DNA from: Doryteuthis pealeii
Lineage: Eukaryota > Mollusca > Cephalopoda > Myopsida > Loliginidae
Direction of reading: 5' to 3'
NCBI GenBank assembly: GCA_023376005.1
Contig: CM042148.1
Span: 67,051,524 to 67,115,523 of the forward strand
Length of the DNA stretch: 64,000 nt
The translations under genes were made by a program, and so were the position numbers. Each line of letters starts with the position of its first letter. The stretch's first letter is position 1. Under the pieces are notes generated by a model, which saw only the letters and a list, made by a program, of their open reading frames with translations, was not told where the DNA came from and made no database searches. Below, one piece after another: positions 1 to 14,168 of the stretch.

Positions 1-827
1 CTTTTTGCACACAGTCTCACCATGTGTTGTGTGATTGATGGCGCACTTCGTTTAAGTTCACAACTTAGAAAATTTAAGAGGCGCCGTATTTGGCAAAAGA
101 GCAGATGCAGCTCTTGTGAACAAAAGCGCCGACTGCACGCGGCAAATAGCAACATCAGATACTTACCACTCGCAAAATTACTGCCTTATTATATCGGAGT
201 TAAGTATTCCATTCGGTGCAATGTCGTAGAAGTAAAAATTTGAAGGTGTTTAGTGTTCAAAGAGCTCATATTGATGCTAACGCTTCTAATCGCTCAGCGG
301 ATTGAATGCACACTAACACACACCACACAGCACGACACACACACCACACGAACACAGCACACACAACTATTAATATATATATTACTATATATACATATTA
401 TATAGACATGTTTTACAGGACTGTTTTGCTTGGCCGGGTAGATAAATCTGAGTGCGTTCAGATATCTAATATACCGTTTTGTTGGGCTCGGTCGCTCCTA
501 GGCTCGCCATGCTTCTGGTTCTGCCAGAGACCGCAGTAGCCGTGCTTAAACTGCTGCTGACTTCGGCACGTCCAACCCCGTTGGCGGCAAGCTGTTCGAG
601 GTTTTTGGGTTCCCCCCGCTCCCATGGTTCCGTGACCTTACTTCCGGGCCCGATAAGGCGGCAAATAACCACACTGTTTCACATAGCAGTATCAAGGCCC
701 GGTAAAAGAAAGTATCCGGAAGATACTTCTGACCGAGACATTATTAAGTCGCCCTTCCAGCCTTTAACATCACCCGACCGGAAAGTAAATTTCAATCAAC
801 TCCCACTCAGCTAGTAGAAAAACCTCA
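1..827. other. Gene-free stretch, no recognised feature
   Basis: A moderately GC-rich patch lies at about 470-720. Short open frames occur there on both strands, but none shows a known motif, a splice pattern or a relation to other parts of the window. A short CA-rich tract is at about 306-365. Confidence 0.4.
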
Positions 828-1137
828 CTCTCCGATTATTTGTGTTGTATATAAGCCGCGTGCGCAAGTTACCACTTAATGGCTAGAGACTACGAGGTCA
901 CGTTGTTTAAACCTCAGCCAATCAACAACCCGAATACGTGGTGGTTAATTTCTTAATCGCTGATACGGAGAGACTCCAATTGATATCATTGACGAAAAGG
1001 ACCTGCCCACAGCTGCAGGAGCACCAAGAAAACTAAGGATTTTTATTAAGGATCGCCGCCTGCACTAACACACAAAGATCTCGCGGACAAGCGCTCTTGC
1101 TTGAAGTCTAATATTGTGACAGCAGAAAATCGATTAC
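828..1137 (+). mobile_element. Decayed solo LTR (same family as 39299 and 63188)
   Basis: This stretch aligns along its length with the two well-preserved solo LTRs at 39299-39605 and 63188-63492. They share the TATA-like GTATATAAGCC box near the start, the block TTTAAACCTCAGCCAATCAA, and the late block GGACAAGCGCTCTTGCTTGA. It carries many indels and substitutions. The terminal TG and CA and the target duplication are no longer readable, so both ends are approximate. Confidence 0.7.
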
Positions 1138-1139
1138 GA

Positions 1140-2495
1140 CTCACCAATGGGTGAGTAAATAATAATTACACCACACGCCTCCATACTGCGTGCTGCGAAC
1201 TTCTGGAGCTATGTAAAAAACTCTACAACCTCATCTGTGCGGAACTCACATCGATGTACATAATAGTGTACACTCCATTGTGAAATCACAGTGATGACTG
1301 TTAATCATATTAAACTCTGCTGCCTATCCATGATGTGTGTAAATACTCACCATCTGATTACGGGCGTGTTGTATAATCCTAGCACGACGCCGCTTGCACC
1401 CGTGGCACTTATAAGATCCGCAAGGTAAAGTAATAATTACCCCCTCATCTGGTGTTGAAAAAACTCAAGGAGTGGATGTAAGTAATAATAGTACACCCCG
1501 CCCATCTAGCTAGAATGAAATCACAGGAGTGTGTAATATAAGTAACACCCCTCTCTGGTGTAAAAACTCCACAAGGAGTGATGTAAAATATTTAACCACT
1601 CCTCCATCTAGGTGGAAAACTCACAGGAGTGATGTAATCATATTCACCCTCCGCATCTGGCTGTGAAAAACTCACAGAGAGTGAGTAATAAAATTACAAA
1701 CCCCTCCATTCGGTGGAAAAACTCACAAGGATGAAGTGTAATAATTATACACCCCATCCATCTGTGGAAAAAACTCACATAGCAGTGATGATAATAATAA
1801 ACTTACAACCTCCACTGGGGGAAAGAACCTACAAGCAGTATGATATATAATACACCCCTCATCTGGTGGGAAAAAACTCACAAGGAGTAGATAAATTACT
1901 GGCGGGAAACTCACAGTTAATCAATCCCCCTCCATCTGCGTGGGAAAACTCACAAGGGAGGATATAATACTGAAATTACAAACCCCTCCATCTGGGAAAA
2001 CTCACAAGGAGTGATGACTAATAATAATTACAACCCCTCCATCTTGGGATGAAAAAACCACAAAGGAGTTGTGTAAGTCAAATTACACCCCTCATCTGGT
2101 GGAACTAAAGGAGATAGCTTATACACCTCATTTTTTGAAGAAACACCGAGTATATAATAATAATTACACCACCCCCTCCACTCGGTGGAAAAACTCAAGG
2201 AGTGATATATAATAATACACCCCCTCCACTTCTGGTGGGAAAAACCCAAGGAGTGATGTAATAATAATTAACACCCCTTCCTCTGGCGTGAAAAAAGCTC
2301 ACAAGAGTGATTAATAATAATTACACCCCCTCCATCTGCTGTGAAAAACTTCACAGGCTGGTGATGTAATATAACTTACACCCCTGCCATCTTTGTGTGA
2401 GAAACTCACGAGGAGTGATTATAAAATTACACCCACTCCATCTTTGTGATTAAAACTACAAGGAATGATGGTAATAATAATTACCCCCAGTAAAT
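1140..2495. repeat. Decayed tandem satellite, unit about 45-50 bp
   Basis: About 25-30 imperfect units follow one another. Each has a core like ACACCCCTCCATCTGGTGG, then GAAAAACTCACAAGGAGTG, then an ATGTAATAATAATT spacer. Units differ by frequent one-base insertions and deletions. Open frames read from this block (for example on the minus strand at 1723-1914 and 2028-2249) are artefacts of the repeat. Confidence 0.85.
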
Positions 2496-5400
2496 TTATG
2501 AAAGAACTATTTTTAGAAAGTGAGGCATATTCTTTTTGTTTTTTTCTCTCTTCAATTTCTTATTTTCCTGCACATTTTTTCTCTACAAAATAGACTTTAA
2601 TGTCGAATTAAAAGAAGATATCCAACGCCTTGCCGTCCATTTCCTGTTCTAGCTTACGTGAAGTATTCCATCAATATGGCTCATAAAATATTTTTTAAAG
2701 TGCTCGAAGCAAGAACTGTAATTATCCCCTATTGTTAATAGTACCATTTACCTATGTTTCTTTGTTGAGGGTCAAATATTGCTTTTACGTGGTGTGATTT
2801 TTGTCGATGCTTCGTCGAACACAACATTCAACCTGACATTGGCGCTCAAAAAAAAAAAGAAAAGAAAAACAAAAACCCCAAAAAAAAACAAAAACAAAAC
2901 AAAACAAAAAACAAACAAATGAAACTGAATATACAGCTACAATACCCCAATACCTAACTTCGTAAGGTAAGGTAGATATTATTCTGTGAAATAAGAATGA
3001 AAGTTTATTAGGAAGCTGCAGGTCTCACCTAATATACAGCTAGAAAGAGAATATTATTTTACTATTCAACATCATCATCATCATCATCGACATTCATTTT
3101 CCCGTTTTGGGTTTTCTCTCATCAAGTCTAGTGATGGGTATTTCACTGCACGGTCTGAGTGAAGAACAAGTCTTCAGGCTCCGAGGATCTCCTTCTGAAC
3201 GTACTGGCCAGATTCGCAGTTCAGTGCAATATTCTGGATGGTAATCAATCCTTTCTCTGATTTCCAGACTTTCAAACCGTTTCCTGTCATTAGTGCAACA
3301 TGTCTCTGACCCGTGTTCCAATGACTCGCGCTACGTTTCTACCTACGATTGTACAACTCGCGATATCGCTTGTGCATTATCCTACTTGCATCCCCTGCAC
3401 TGATCTCAACCTGATTGACAGAAACGCTGGCCCTCGTCTCATCCTCTCTTTTCGTCCTGTTATCAACTACACTAGATATGCAGCTCTGTGGAGGTAATAC
3501 TAAGGTATTATCTTCACCGTAATACATGTGCATTTTTTGTGTGTTAACTCATAGTTTCACGTCTTGATTTGGATAAGTGTGAAATCTTTATTCCAAGCCA
3601 GGCATATATGCATGTCGCGTCAGCATTGTTTGGTTTATTCGCCTCTACTCGGTATGCGCTCCATTTAAATTATTTTGCAATGAATTCCGCAGTGGATCAC
3701 CTTCCCAAACCCAGTTCGGCTCTAGTTTTGTACTCCTTTGCTAGTTTGCTACATGTCGCTTGTAGTACGATGTTTACAGTCCCATCTTATTACCGATAAC
3801 TACATTTAAGTATTTTGTGGGTCTTATCACTTTTTCTTACTGATAGTCTTTGCGTTATCTTATCGTTTGCAGCAATTATTAGTGAGTCAGTTCTCCTTTA
3901 AGGTTTTCCTTATCTTTAACCACCATCCAGATTATATTATTATTATTATTTATTAATTATATTATTTATTATTATTATATATCGATAACGAGCAGAATCT
4001 ATGAATGGCTGATATATTTTAATACTTGACTATAATTGTCATCTACCGGAGGTATCAGTGGCATCAGCGCACATACATCTTCTCTTGTTCATTGAATCGC
4101 TATCCACTAGAATCATGGCTAAAATATCGTATCTCTATACTGGATCACACAGTAGGAAGAATAAGAAGCAATCTATTTGTCACCGATAACGAATGATTGC
4201 CATGAGCACCTTCTTACCGGCACTGAAATTATGGTTAATTATAACTTGGTCTTCTTCACATACACAAACTAATACGTATATATACTTCTTACTTCGTTAC
4301 TGGGTCGTCTTTCATCTGTCTGGCCGGCTTTCGCTGATTATGATCGTCTATTTTCTAACATCTTGGTCTGGTCTGTCGTGAGTGTTTTGGGGACTTTCGG
4401 TCGGTTCTTCGCTTCGCTCAGGGATCTTTCGTCTTGTATCAGAAGCCTCTCGTGTCTTGGTTAGTTTTAGCAACTGAAACCAGACTAAGTCATTTTACTG
4501 CTGATAGTTATTTATTCGAGACTCCCCAGACAGACAAGCTGCGCAGTGAGACCACACTCTCTGCTACTTGGCTTCAATTCTCTAACTAAATGAGTGCTTA
4601 CTCCTTAGACCGGAGCGGCTTTCTATGCGTGGGGTTCGTTTCTCACGGTCAGAAAGGCAAGGTCAGAGCTGAGGTCAAACGTCGTCACTTTCCTCTTCAA
4701 GGCCATCCGAGTGTACTGATCCACTAATAATTCTAACACTACTGTTCGAAAATGTAGTTAGGACCAATATTATTAACAAAGATGAACCGAGATGCTGGAC
4801 AAATGTTTAAAGACTGTCTCATAACGATGCTCACCATTATATTTTTCAAATGATATTGACAATAACAAATCGCCACGGTTTGTCATCCAGGATATAGACG
4901 CACGAGATTTACTGCAGACTTTTTGACAATCAACCGGTAAACTGTCTTCCAGAAAGCCTTACTCAATCAAACTGGCGGAAGCTAAATAATACTCTTGTTG
5001 TGTGTGCGCTACGCAAGATCAAATAACGCTCTACCTTCAAAAAATACAGACAATAGTAACGACGTGCCCCTCACAAAAAACTAAAAAAAGAAAAACCCAA
5101 ACAAAAAGCGAAAGAAACAAACAAAAGAAACAAAAACAAAAACAAAAAAGACAAAAACAAAAAACAACAATGCTGGACAAACATATCAAGTTGCATTGAA
5201 TTTAGCTCTAATGGTGGTTTGGACTGTGCTATAAGAATAAATACATATGAAGGACAAAAATCTCGAAGGAGTCAAAGGAGAGCTATAGTATAGGGGCTTA
5301 AAGAGAGCTAAAAGGAGTTTACCCAAAACTGCTGCTTACATACATTGAATATGATATAGATAAACGACCTCCTCCTCGTTGAACGCGAATGTGGTTCTAG

Positions 5401-7465
5401 ATCAACAGCTTGGCTTGTCATCGACGTAGAGGATATGCAGCTCCTGAGATAGTCATACATGGTGGTTTCAACGACTTTGATCTATAATCACATTGCTCGC
5501 AAAATATCAATACGATGGTGCCATAAAACAATAACTCTTAAAAATTTTTTGTTAACCAGAATGCCAAGACCAAATTATTTCTAGTTAAGCCAGAGATCGG
5601 TGGATACGTGGAAATAACTACGCTCACTAATAGTGAATGCCTCAGTTCTCTAAATCCTTTAAGGTAATTGTTAGAGTAAATGCTGTGGATATGTTATAAA
5701 TATTCTGGACATTAAGATGATGTTTATATGGAAGCAGTGACGAGTCTCAGAACGAATATACTAGCGTAAAAGATATTATTCTTTATATATTGTATATTTA
5801 TTATAGATTATTATGTATTATTATTAAATGAACAACAAAAACGTATAAAGAAATTAATCGAATTACCATTACAACTCAATTTGTGCGAATTCTGTTCGTG
5901 ATAGTATTACAATACAGCAGAGTATAAATGATATGAAGTCCCAACATCTTGATAAGAGTAGTTTTTAATGAACAAAGGGAAAGTCAAATATACACTTAGT
6001 AGGTACATGCCAATCACATTATTACACATTAAACAGTAAGATAATGTTGTGCTTAGAAAACACTCTGCTTGAATATGTTCTAAAGAAACAAAAGGAGATG
6101 GATGTGTGCTATAGTCTCTGCTCCATCGTTTTGAGTCCTCCCGCTAAAAGCACGCATAGAGAAAACAATAGATAGAATAAGAAAGAGTAATAGAGAAACA
6201 AAATCGAAAAGAACGCCCTCTCGGCGACTAAAATAAAGTATTGCCTGGGGGAATGGGAGTTATAAATTTAATTGCGAAAGAGTTTTACATAAGTAAAAGT
6301 TAAAGATATCAAATTTGATTAAGGAGTAAAAAAGATTGATAATAAATAATATAAAAATAACTTAAATTAGCTATACCCAGTTATGTATTTATTAAACTGG
6401 TTAAAAACCAAGAAGACTGTCTAACATTGCTATGCTGCAATATTGAATGTATTATTCACGTTATGACGTTAAGTAGTGTGACGTAATCAGTGAAACCGTT
6501 GTTTGTTTTGTTACAGCAAAAACCGAGAGCAATTGCGCATTATATTAATTAAGCTCTGTGTGGATATAGGGATAATCACTAGTACTATGTCAAGCAAAGA
6601 GGAAATCCATGAAGTGAAGAGCAAATCGATTTTCATAAGATGACTGTAAAGTAGAAACAAAGACCATGATAAATCCATGCAAACAAGTCCAGTTCTCATA
6701 ATATTAAAGTTAATTAAAAGTTAGTATCTTCGATGGGAAAAGCGAACCGGCCTTCATTGAAACAAGTCTTGCAGTTCCCGTAAATATTAATTCTCTAACT
6801 CAATGTCTATATATGCTATCCACCTGGCCAGGAAGTCTATAGGCATGTTTTTTGGGGGATTTCAGTTAATTTCGATGATTGTTCGGGTTCCTCGGTTTTC
6901 TTTCCCACTGCTTTTTGTGTCGCAGCTGAAAAAAGGCAATCAAAGATACGAAAGAACGGAAAAAGAGAACAGGCAGAAGGTGCTTTAATGAGTAGCTTCA
7001 TGACCGGGATCAGTAGTGCCTGTGCTAAGGGAATATATCCTGTGCTAGTAGAAACGCACTACAACCATTAAACCGCTGAAATGTGCGAGAGTTCATTTGC
7101 GGCCCGGGGGAAGCAGTCTTTGTCCAGACATGCGCAAGGGTTTCCGGTGAAGGCAACATGGATTGTTGTTTTTTAAGATTTATTTCATTTCTAACTCATT
7201 TTTGTTTTTAAATTTATGCCTCAAAGGTGACATTGCGGTTCCAAGTCACGAACTACCGTTTAAATGTAATTTAACATATTAAAGCCTTATGATTAAGGAA
7301 TAAGACTAATGTATTTAATGAAAAGCATTTTTGATAATCTTATAGATGGACCGTGGAACCTGCAGACATGGATGTTAAAGTAGAGAAAAATAATAACATA
7401 ATTAACATTGTGCAATCAAAAAGAGCAAGAACTTGAATTTTGAAAGCATAGCATGTACGGGATCC
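2496..7465. other. Gene-free intergenic stretch
   Basis: No exon, RNA gene or complete mobile element is recognisable. There are A-rich tracts at about 2847-2920 and 5078-5170. Minus-strand frames at about 3094-3533 are open and rich in charged residues but match nothing I know. A fragment at about 6240-6510 resembles the body of the Helitron-type elements at 59686-60552. Confidence 0.4.
6240..6510 (-). mobile_element. Decayed Helitron-like fragment
   Basis: The block reading GGGAGTTATAAATTTAATT, then CATAAGTAAAAGTTAAAG, then ATTAAGGAGTAAAAAAG matches the interior of the elements at 59750-59840 and 60170-60290. Near its right end the TGACGTAATCAGTGA motif matches TGACGTAATCTGTGA at about 60478. 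The hairpin-plus-CTAG terminus is not preserved here. Confidence 0.45.
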
Positions 7466-7660
7466 ATAAGACCTAGGCACCCTTTTTTTGCGATTTCGAT
7501 CGGTGGACGTTTTATTTCCATGACTCCGTCCAACCAGTTATTGTTAATAAACGATTGTTACCTAACCCAACCCTAATCGCCTAACCTAGAAACCCTGCGG
7601 ATTTGACGTTAATGAAAAGTTGTCCCCGGTCGAAACGCAAAGGGGTGCGCTTAAGCTCAG
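7466..7660. mobile_element. Decayed foldback element (telomere-like core family)
   Basis: Inverted arms of the form AGGCACCC...GGGGTGCGCTTAAG flank a centre with CCTAACCCAACCCTAA. It has the same plan as the better preserved copies at 21985, 22499, 27691 and 52101, with many substitutions. Confidence 0.5.
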
Positions 7661-9820
7661 TAGGTCCGCATCAATAGGTTAAAAGGTCGGATATTCAAAC
7701 AAAATCAGTTCACACAATTAAGGTTATAGGTCAGTTTTCTGACACTTTTAATGCATCAGCAAATAAGTAAAAAGAACGAGGTCAGAAGTGTCCTGAGAAT
7801 AAAATATCAGATCAGATCTAAACGTAAGTCCATTCTGCTGCGTGCGACTGTGGTTGGCGATGGTCTCCACATCAGGAGATAGATTTATAGTGAAGTCGCC
7901 AGGTGCGGCCTAAAGTCGGTATCTATGTCCAATCATTCGAGGGGACACCTACTTTGTCACTAGCGATGAGACGAAGGAGGATTTTATTTTTGCGTCTGCG
8001 TGATGATATACACATCCAGTTATTTGTATTTAAAACGTTTATCGCTTTTTTTGTTTTTCTCTCAGTTACTTGAACCGTAGTCTGAACGTAACACAGGATT
8101 TCAAAGATACGGGTTCAATATACTGACCTAAGAAATGCTGAATGTTTAAATGAAAATGAACTTCGGTGCATTATACTTTATCATTAATCGATATCAACTA
8201 CTGAAATTTTCGTATTAGAATTCTGGTTAATCCCTGATTTTGGTGTTTCTTTTGGCGGGTGACAGTCAAGGCCCTTAATGTTATTCCGTAGTTCGATTAA
8301 CCGTAGAGGCTGTGAAATCTGCCAAGATAGTATTACGGTGGTGCCATATAATATATCACAGGTGAAACTGATTTCATTTTGACTGCACATAGAATAGAAA
8401 CATAATGAAGAGTTTGGACCAGTGATGAACTTAGGCACCCCTGTGTGCTTTGCTGATCATAGTACATTTTGTCATCGTACAACAGATGGATGTTACGTTA
8501 AATGAAAAAGAGAACAGTACTTAAGAACTAGCAAGCAAAGTGGGTGCCTAAAGGCAATGGTCCTGAAGATATTGTCACGTATCAACTTAATGTTTTTTAA
8601 ATAGCGTTCTTTTGTGGTGAAGATACGAACTTATTTTTTGTAAAAGTTCTATCTTTCTCAGGTAACGCCCATATAATTCTTGGATTATTTCGGTGTCGGT
8701 CTGCGATTGGTTGGATTTTTTTTTTCGGGGGGTGAGAAGCGAGGCTGACTTCCTGTTCCCAAAATTTGGGCGCCAAATTCAACAGACAGAGGATTGGATT
8801 TGAAAGGTACGTTCGATTTTTTGCTGTCTCCGTTGACATTTGTGTCAACGTAAAATTTTGTGCACCGGATAAGAGGAAGATTGTTAAAAGAAAAGAAAGT
8901 TTTTTCATAGTCTTTCACGGAATTATTTGTTGGCATATTTGGAATACCCAAATATTATATTTTGTCTCACAGAGTGAGTTTATTTCTTTCTCCAGAGAAG
9001 ATAAATTATTGTGAATTATATTGTAAGTCGGTATTGGAAAACCGATAATTTTTCTTCAGAGAAAAAAAAAATATTTGTATTTCCGGAGTGTCGGCTTGAA
9101 AAATCCGACCTTAATTCTTTTTTATAGAGACAATTATCATATTTCCCAAAATTGTACATTTTATTTGTAAGAAGCAAGAAATTTCTTAATTTCAAGGCAT
9201 TTTGGCCTTAAATAATTCTTGTGACTCAGCACGACCTGACGAAATTCGGCACACATCATTCTAGCAGCAGCCACCCAAGAAGAAACGACCTTTTATGTCA
9301 TCACACGGACAGAAAGTTTGCCCGTTGCTGACCGACTGTGTAGCATAATGGCGCGCCCTATCCGGAACACCATATTTGTGGCTTTGTGCCAGACACAGAG
9401 AAACCTTAATAGGATGTAGCACGATTCTCAGACCTTACGGGAGTGGGCAAGCAAGAGGATAATGTAAAACTCATTATCACCTGTGAGTCGATTCGTAGCC
9501 AGGAAGTCTAGGATTTTGCTATTAAAATTTATTTTAATCGGTTTGTCAGAAGAAAGGATGGTTGACCCGTTGACCTCTTAATTGACACGTGCAATTTGGT
9601 AAAACAGTTAGAACATTCGAAAAATTCCAAAACGTTCTAGAAAGCTCCACACCCATTTCTATATAACGAGGGAACCTTAGATTTTGCGACAATTGGTCTG
9701 GGGCAGTGAGGTTGGTTGGACAGTCGGGTTTACGGAACTTGCCGAGGGCAGTCGGGGTTGGCAGTTTGGGCGAGTTAGTCATAGGCGGGTGACTGAAAAA
9801 CATGTTAAAGAAATCGACTA

Positions 9821-9868
<48 letters not shown>

Positions 9869-10673
9869 ATATATATATCAATTAACTTGCATTAAGTGAA
9901 CAAATAGATGAAAGGCAACTTATCGTCATCTCAGTTACTACGTGAAAGAAATACTACGAGACCTTTTATGAATGAGATTCCCCTGCCCAAAGATACCCCG
10001 TGGAGATAGAAAGTTAATTGACTGCAACGAAGAACCACTTGTCTTGTAAGGTGATATCTTTGCCTAACTATAAACTAAAGAAAAGAGGAAGAAGAATTCC
10101 TTGGGTTCGCTGACCAACGAAAGGACTACTAGATCTCTGTGCGCTTGTAAACAAACGAGCGTTGCCAACCCCCTGATACACGACTGTACAAGTCTTCATA
10201 GTACCGGGTGTTTTGAAGACAGGAAGACGCGGTGGGTCCCACAACATAACGTTATGTATACGATTCAGCGTCGTGAAAAGGTGCTACGTTACAACTGTAG
10301 AAGAAGAGAAGGAAGTGAACATTTTTTTGTATACTTTTTATTTTAGTTTTTTAATCTACAAAACTGTGAGTAGAAACCCCTTTTGTGTGACCAATTTCTT
10401 TTATTGTATTATTCCCTTTTTGGCTTTGTGCCTTAAAAATGTTTAATTGCAGCATAAAGGACAAATTATGCAAGCAACTAGTAGTTTTTTTGTTTATATT
10501 AAATAAATCTTTTGAATTACCATATTGTCTCCTTTTGTAAAATTCTATTGACCATTTTTAATTGGGACGGAAAAGATGGAAAATATATCTTTTTAAACCC
10601 TTTCATCCTTGTGATTCACCAAAATCTAATGACAGAGCTTTAAACCGCCCCCCATATATAATATATATATTAT

Positions 10674-10709
<36 letters not shown>

Positions 10710-13188
10710 TGAATGATGGGTTTTATAAGGTATTATATAGCCACATTACTTGTATGTACACATCCTAATATGTTTTGTTTATCCCATAGCTGGTTAAATC
10801 CCACTACATTATACAGTTTTTCATAGTTCTTTTGATAGAAGTTGACTGAGACTTTTTTCACATTCTTATTATCCATGGTTGTGTGACCATGTTTATATGC
10901 CTTCCTGTAGTCTATACATGCCGTAAAACTGGATTTCCATCCTTGGTTTTACCTCTTTTACAATGTGTTGGTGTATATTCGTACCTCTCGTTCCTTTGCG
11001 GCGTTGAGATTGCGTCTCTCGACTATCTGGAGACACAAGAGGTAATTACCTCCCGTGTCTGCCTATAGCCACTAGGTGGCATGGTCAATGTAACATATAG
11101 AGACGAAGACGAAGCAAAGTCAAATCTCTTCCGGTTTTGAGAGAAGTAACAACGCACTAGTTGCCTTATTGCTCACGCACCCAGCAACCTCGTTTCGCAT
11201 GAATATAATAGAATGCCTAACTTGTAAATCTTTACACTTTCCTTCTCTTACAGCCACATTTGAAGAACTCAACACTTTCTCTACTAAAGACATATTTCAT
11301 TTCATATTTGGACATTTCGCTCATATAACTCTGTATAAGCTCTTCCTTGATTCTCATTGGCATGTTTGTATTCTATTCAGCTAAGTTTGCTCAAGCAATA
11401 CAATATTATTGATATTACTTCGTCGTAAAATTGTTCTCAAATTTATTCTCTACGGTAAAACCACGGTTTTCCATCCACACAAACACGCAAACATACTGAA
11501 ATTAATTCCACAACTATTTTCTCTTTTTTAGTTCGTACCGCAATATCACAAAAATGCATATGGTTTGCAAAAAAAAAATAGACGAGAAGGTTTGATTAAT
11601 TTCGTTTATTTAAAATAAAACAAAAGCTGGAATTGTTGAGATGATAATTCCTTTTCGCTGCTTGGTGAAATGAGGGCAGGTTTGGGGTTGAAAGTCAGTT
11701 CTGGCTCTGCGTGACGCTAGGTGTGGTGTGGGTATAGTATGTTGGTTCCTTTATCTCGGCCTGGTGTGTCGGCTCTGTCTGTCTACGATTAACTGATTTT
11801 TTTTACTTTAAACCGTATATATAACAGTTGAGAGGCTCGAGAAGGCCTTTGAAGGGTTTGGGGGGGTGAAAAACATTAAATAGAAAATATTTTTAATTGT
11901 TTATAAATTTTGTTTTTCAACCGGAAGTTTTGCTGGAGCCTATGCGTAGAACATTTGTTTTTTGTTCATTTCATTTTTGCTGTCACGGGGTTATGTTCTT
12001 TCCGAAGTGTTTTGTTTTATTTTGTTTTTAAATTTGTTTTGTTGGTGAGTGGGTGCATTGTGTTAGTAAAAATTGTGAATCAAGAGAGAGATATATTTCT
12101 GTTATAACAGTACGCACACACATGCACACGCACACAACACGCATCTCGTCAGCATTTCCTTTTATAGGTACCTCATGCACCAGGTAATAAAACCAGGCTT
12201 TGCCCCTTTTAGATGAATGACAGGTACTGTCTGGAGGGAAGTCCCTCTGGTACCACACGATTAATTTTTAGTTCACCTACCTGCCCCGAAGCCAAGGCCT
12301 CAAAGCAAGGTAAGTATCTAACGATGTATCTCGGGAACTAACATAGATAATTTCTGCAAGCCTTTGTTAGGGGACATATAGTACCGATGACTGAAGGTTG
12401 GCTTTGTACGTTTGTCGTCGTCTTTGGGTTCTATAATTCACGCTAACAGTGAAAGGGTGAGAGGTAACACAAGGGAGATAGGATCTATAAGAATAAAGGG
12501 AATCGCAAAAATCAAACTATCTTTTTGGTACAAATAATGTTCAATATATGTGAAATAATTATAGAAAAATGTTTGTCACAGATGCATGCCACATCGGGAT
12601 ATTGATTTTGCTATGAAAAAAATAGAAATCATCAATAACTTAAAGTTGGTTGAGTTTAAGACTTTTTATAGCATTTTTGGATTCCTTAACAAAAATACCT
12701 TTATAAACCAATTTTTAGGAGTAAGGAAGCTCTAGAACTCATTTTACAGACAAAAATAGATTACAAAAAGTCGCCATTTTTAAACGACCCCCCCCCAAAA
12801 AAAAAAAAATTTGGAGAACTAAAAATCGACATAACTCCGCCAATTTTTGTAAATTGGAAGCTCAAATTTTGGGGGTTATCTAACTTTCACATAATCCACA
12901 CATGGAAAAAAATTCAGAAAAATTGAAGGGGTGGGTGACATAGCCTAGATGATTTGACATGGAATTACCCCATTTTTGGGAACACTACTTTCTAGCTTTG
13001 GTAAGTGATCTAATATTTGGTAGGCTACTTCATCCAACAAATATCCACATTTTGAGCAATTATGTCATAGATCAAAGTTATATACTTTAACATCAACATT
13101 TATTTGAAGAATTTTTAATAAATAATAATTGATTTCTAGTAATAAATATATTTGCTAATTAGGTAATTATTGAATATAATTAATGATC
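7661..13188. other. Gene-free intergenic stretch with microsatellites
   Basis: No gene is seen. A (CT)n(TA)n microsatellite is at about 9820-9878 and a (TA)n tract at about 10650-10705. Short open frames, including those at 8597-8951, 10101-10346 and 11910-12258, lack motifs or a splice context. Confidence 0.4.
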
Positions 13189-13260
13189 GATTGATTGGTT
13201 TATTTTAACGGCATGTCAACCAGTCTCGGGTTATTCTATGCCAAGGGAATCGCGTTGATT
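13189..13260 (+). repeat. Copy of the LINE/SINE tail module, reverse sense
   Basis: TTTAACGGCATGTCAACC and the following GGGTTATTCTATGCC match the module seen at 24588, 38722, 42345 and 50785. The 80 bp that follow (TGCATGGCTGCCAGGC...TTTACTTGGTAT) also recur at about 57327-57360. Confidence 0.6.
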
Positions 13261-13438
13261 CCACTAACGAGTCTCAGGCTAAAACATTTACCATTAATTT
13301 TGGATTAGAAGCAATTTAGGCAAATTCTATGCAGACTCCAGTTGCATGGCTGCCAGGCTTTTACTTGGTATAGCCTAGGTATACCCAAAATTGGCCTAAA
13401 ATGCGCTTTTGACAAAAATGAATTTAGCCCCCCTACAG

Positions 13439-14168
13439 AAAATAATTTACCAAAAATCAGGGAATTATCGGAATTTAATGAAATTTTCAGTGTTTATTTA
13501 TCAATGAATGATCTTTATAATGCATTGTTTATTTTATTTCAAAACTTTCTGATTTTTTTTTTCAGGTCACTTAATTTTGACCCCCTCCCCTTACTTTGGG
13601 AGTGTAAAATATTGGCGAGTTGGTCCTTGATTGATACTAATTACAGTAGAAATAAAAAGAGAAAAGACAGAAGTTGTAAATAGAAAAAAAAAATTTTAAG
13701 TGGAATATTTTATAAGAAAATAAGTACCGAAAATCGGAAAATAAAATGTAAAAAAATTATAAATAATTAATTTTTTGGAGATTTCTTTTTTACTCATTTC
13801 GATAATTATTTAATTGGCTATTATCTTATAAAAGAAAAAAATATACATCGATATTTTTTCTGCTTTAAAGGGGGGGGGGCTACATTTTCAATAGAGTTTT
13901 TCTTCAAAACGTATACTTTGATTGATTAAAATAAGGTTTGCATTAAATAGATATTTATTTCTAGAATCTAAAAATATAACATTTTAAACTTGAAATCCGA
14001 ATATTTTTATTTTAAATGAATTTTACATATTAATTTTTCATAACAAAAATATTTAATCAAAGTTTTGAAGTAAAATAACTGATGCATTATAAAATTCCTT
14101 AATTGATAAATCAATACTGAAAATTTCATTAAAATCGGATAATTCCCTGATTTTTGGTAAAAAAAGAT
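13439..14168. repeat. Inverted repeat, arms about 118 bp, about 490 bp apart
   Basis: The left arm at about 13439-13556 contains CAAAAATCAGGGAATTATC and GAAATTTTCAGTGTTTAT. The right arm at about 14046-14168 reads the reverse complement with roughly 85-90% agreement. The arms surround AT-rich DNA with no coding signal. This is probably a decayed foldback element. Confidence 0.6.

Noticed and set aside
479..814. 111-codon frame in a GC-richer patch
   Set aside because: No motif, no relatives in the window, and a competing minus-strand frame of similar length.
1723..2249. Minus-strand frames with repeated FFPP and similar words
   Set aside because: They are translations of the decayed satellite.
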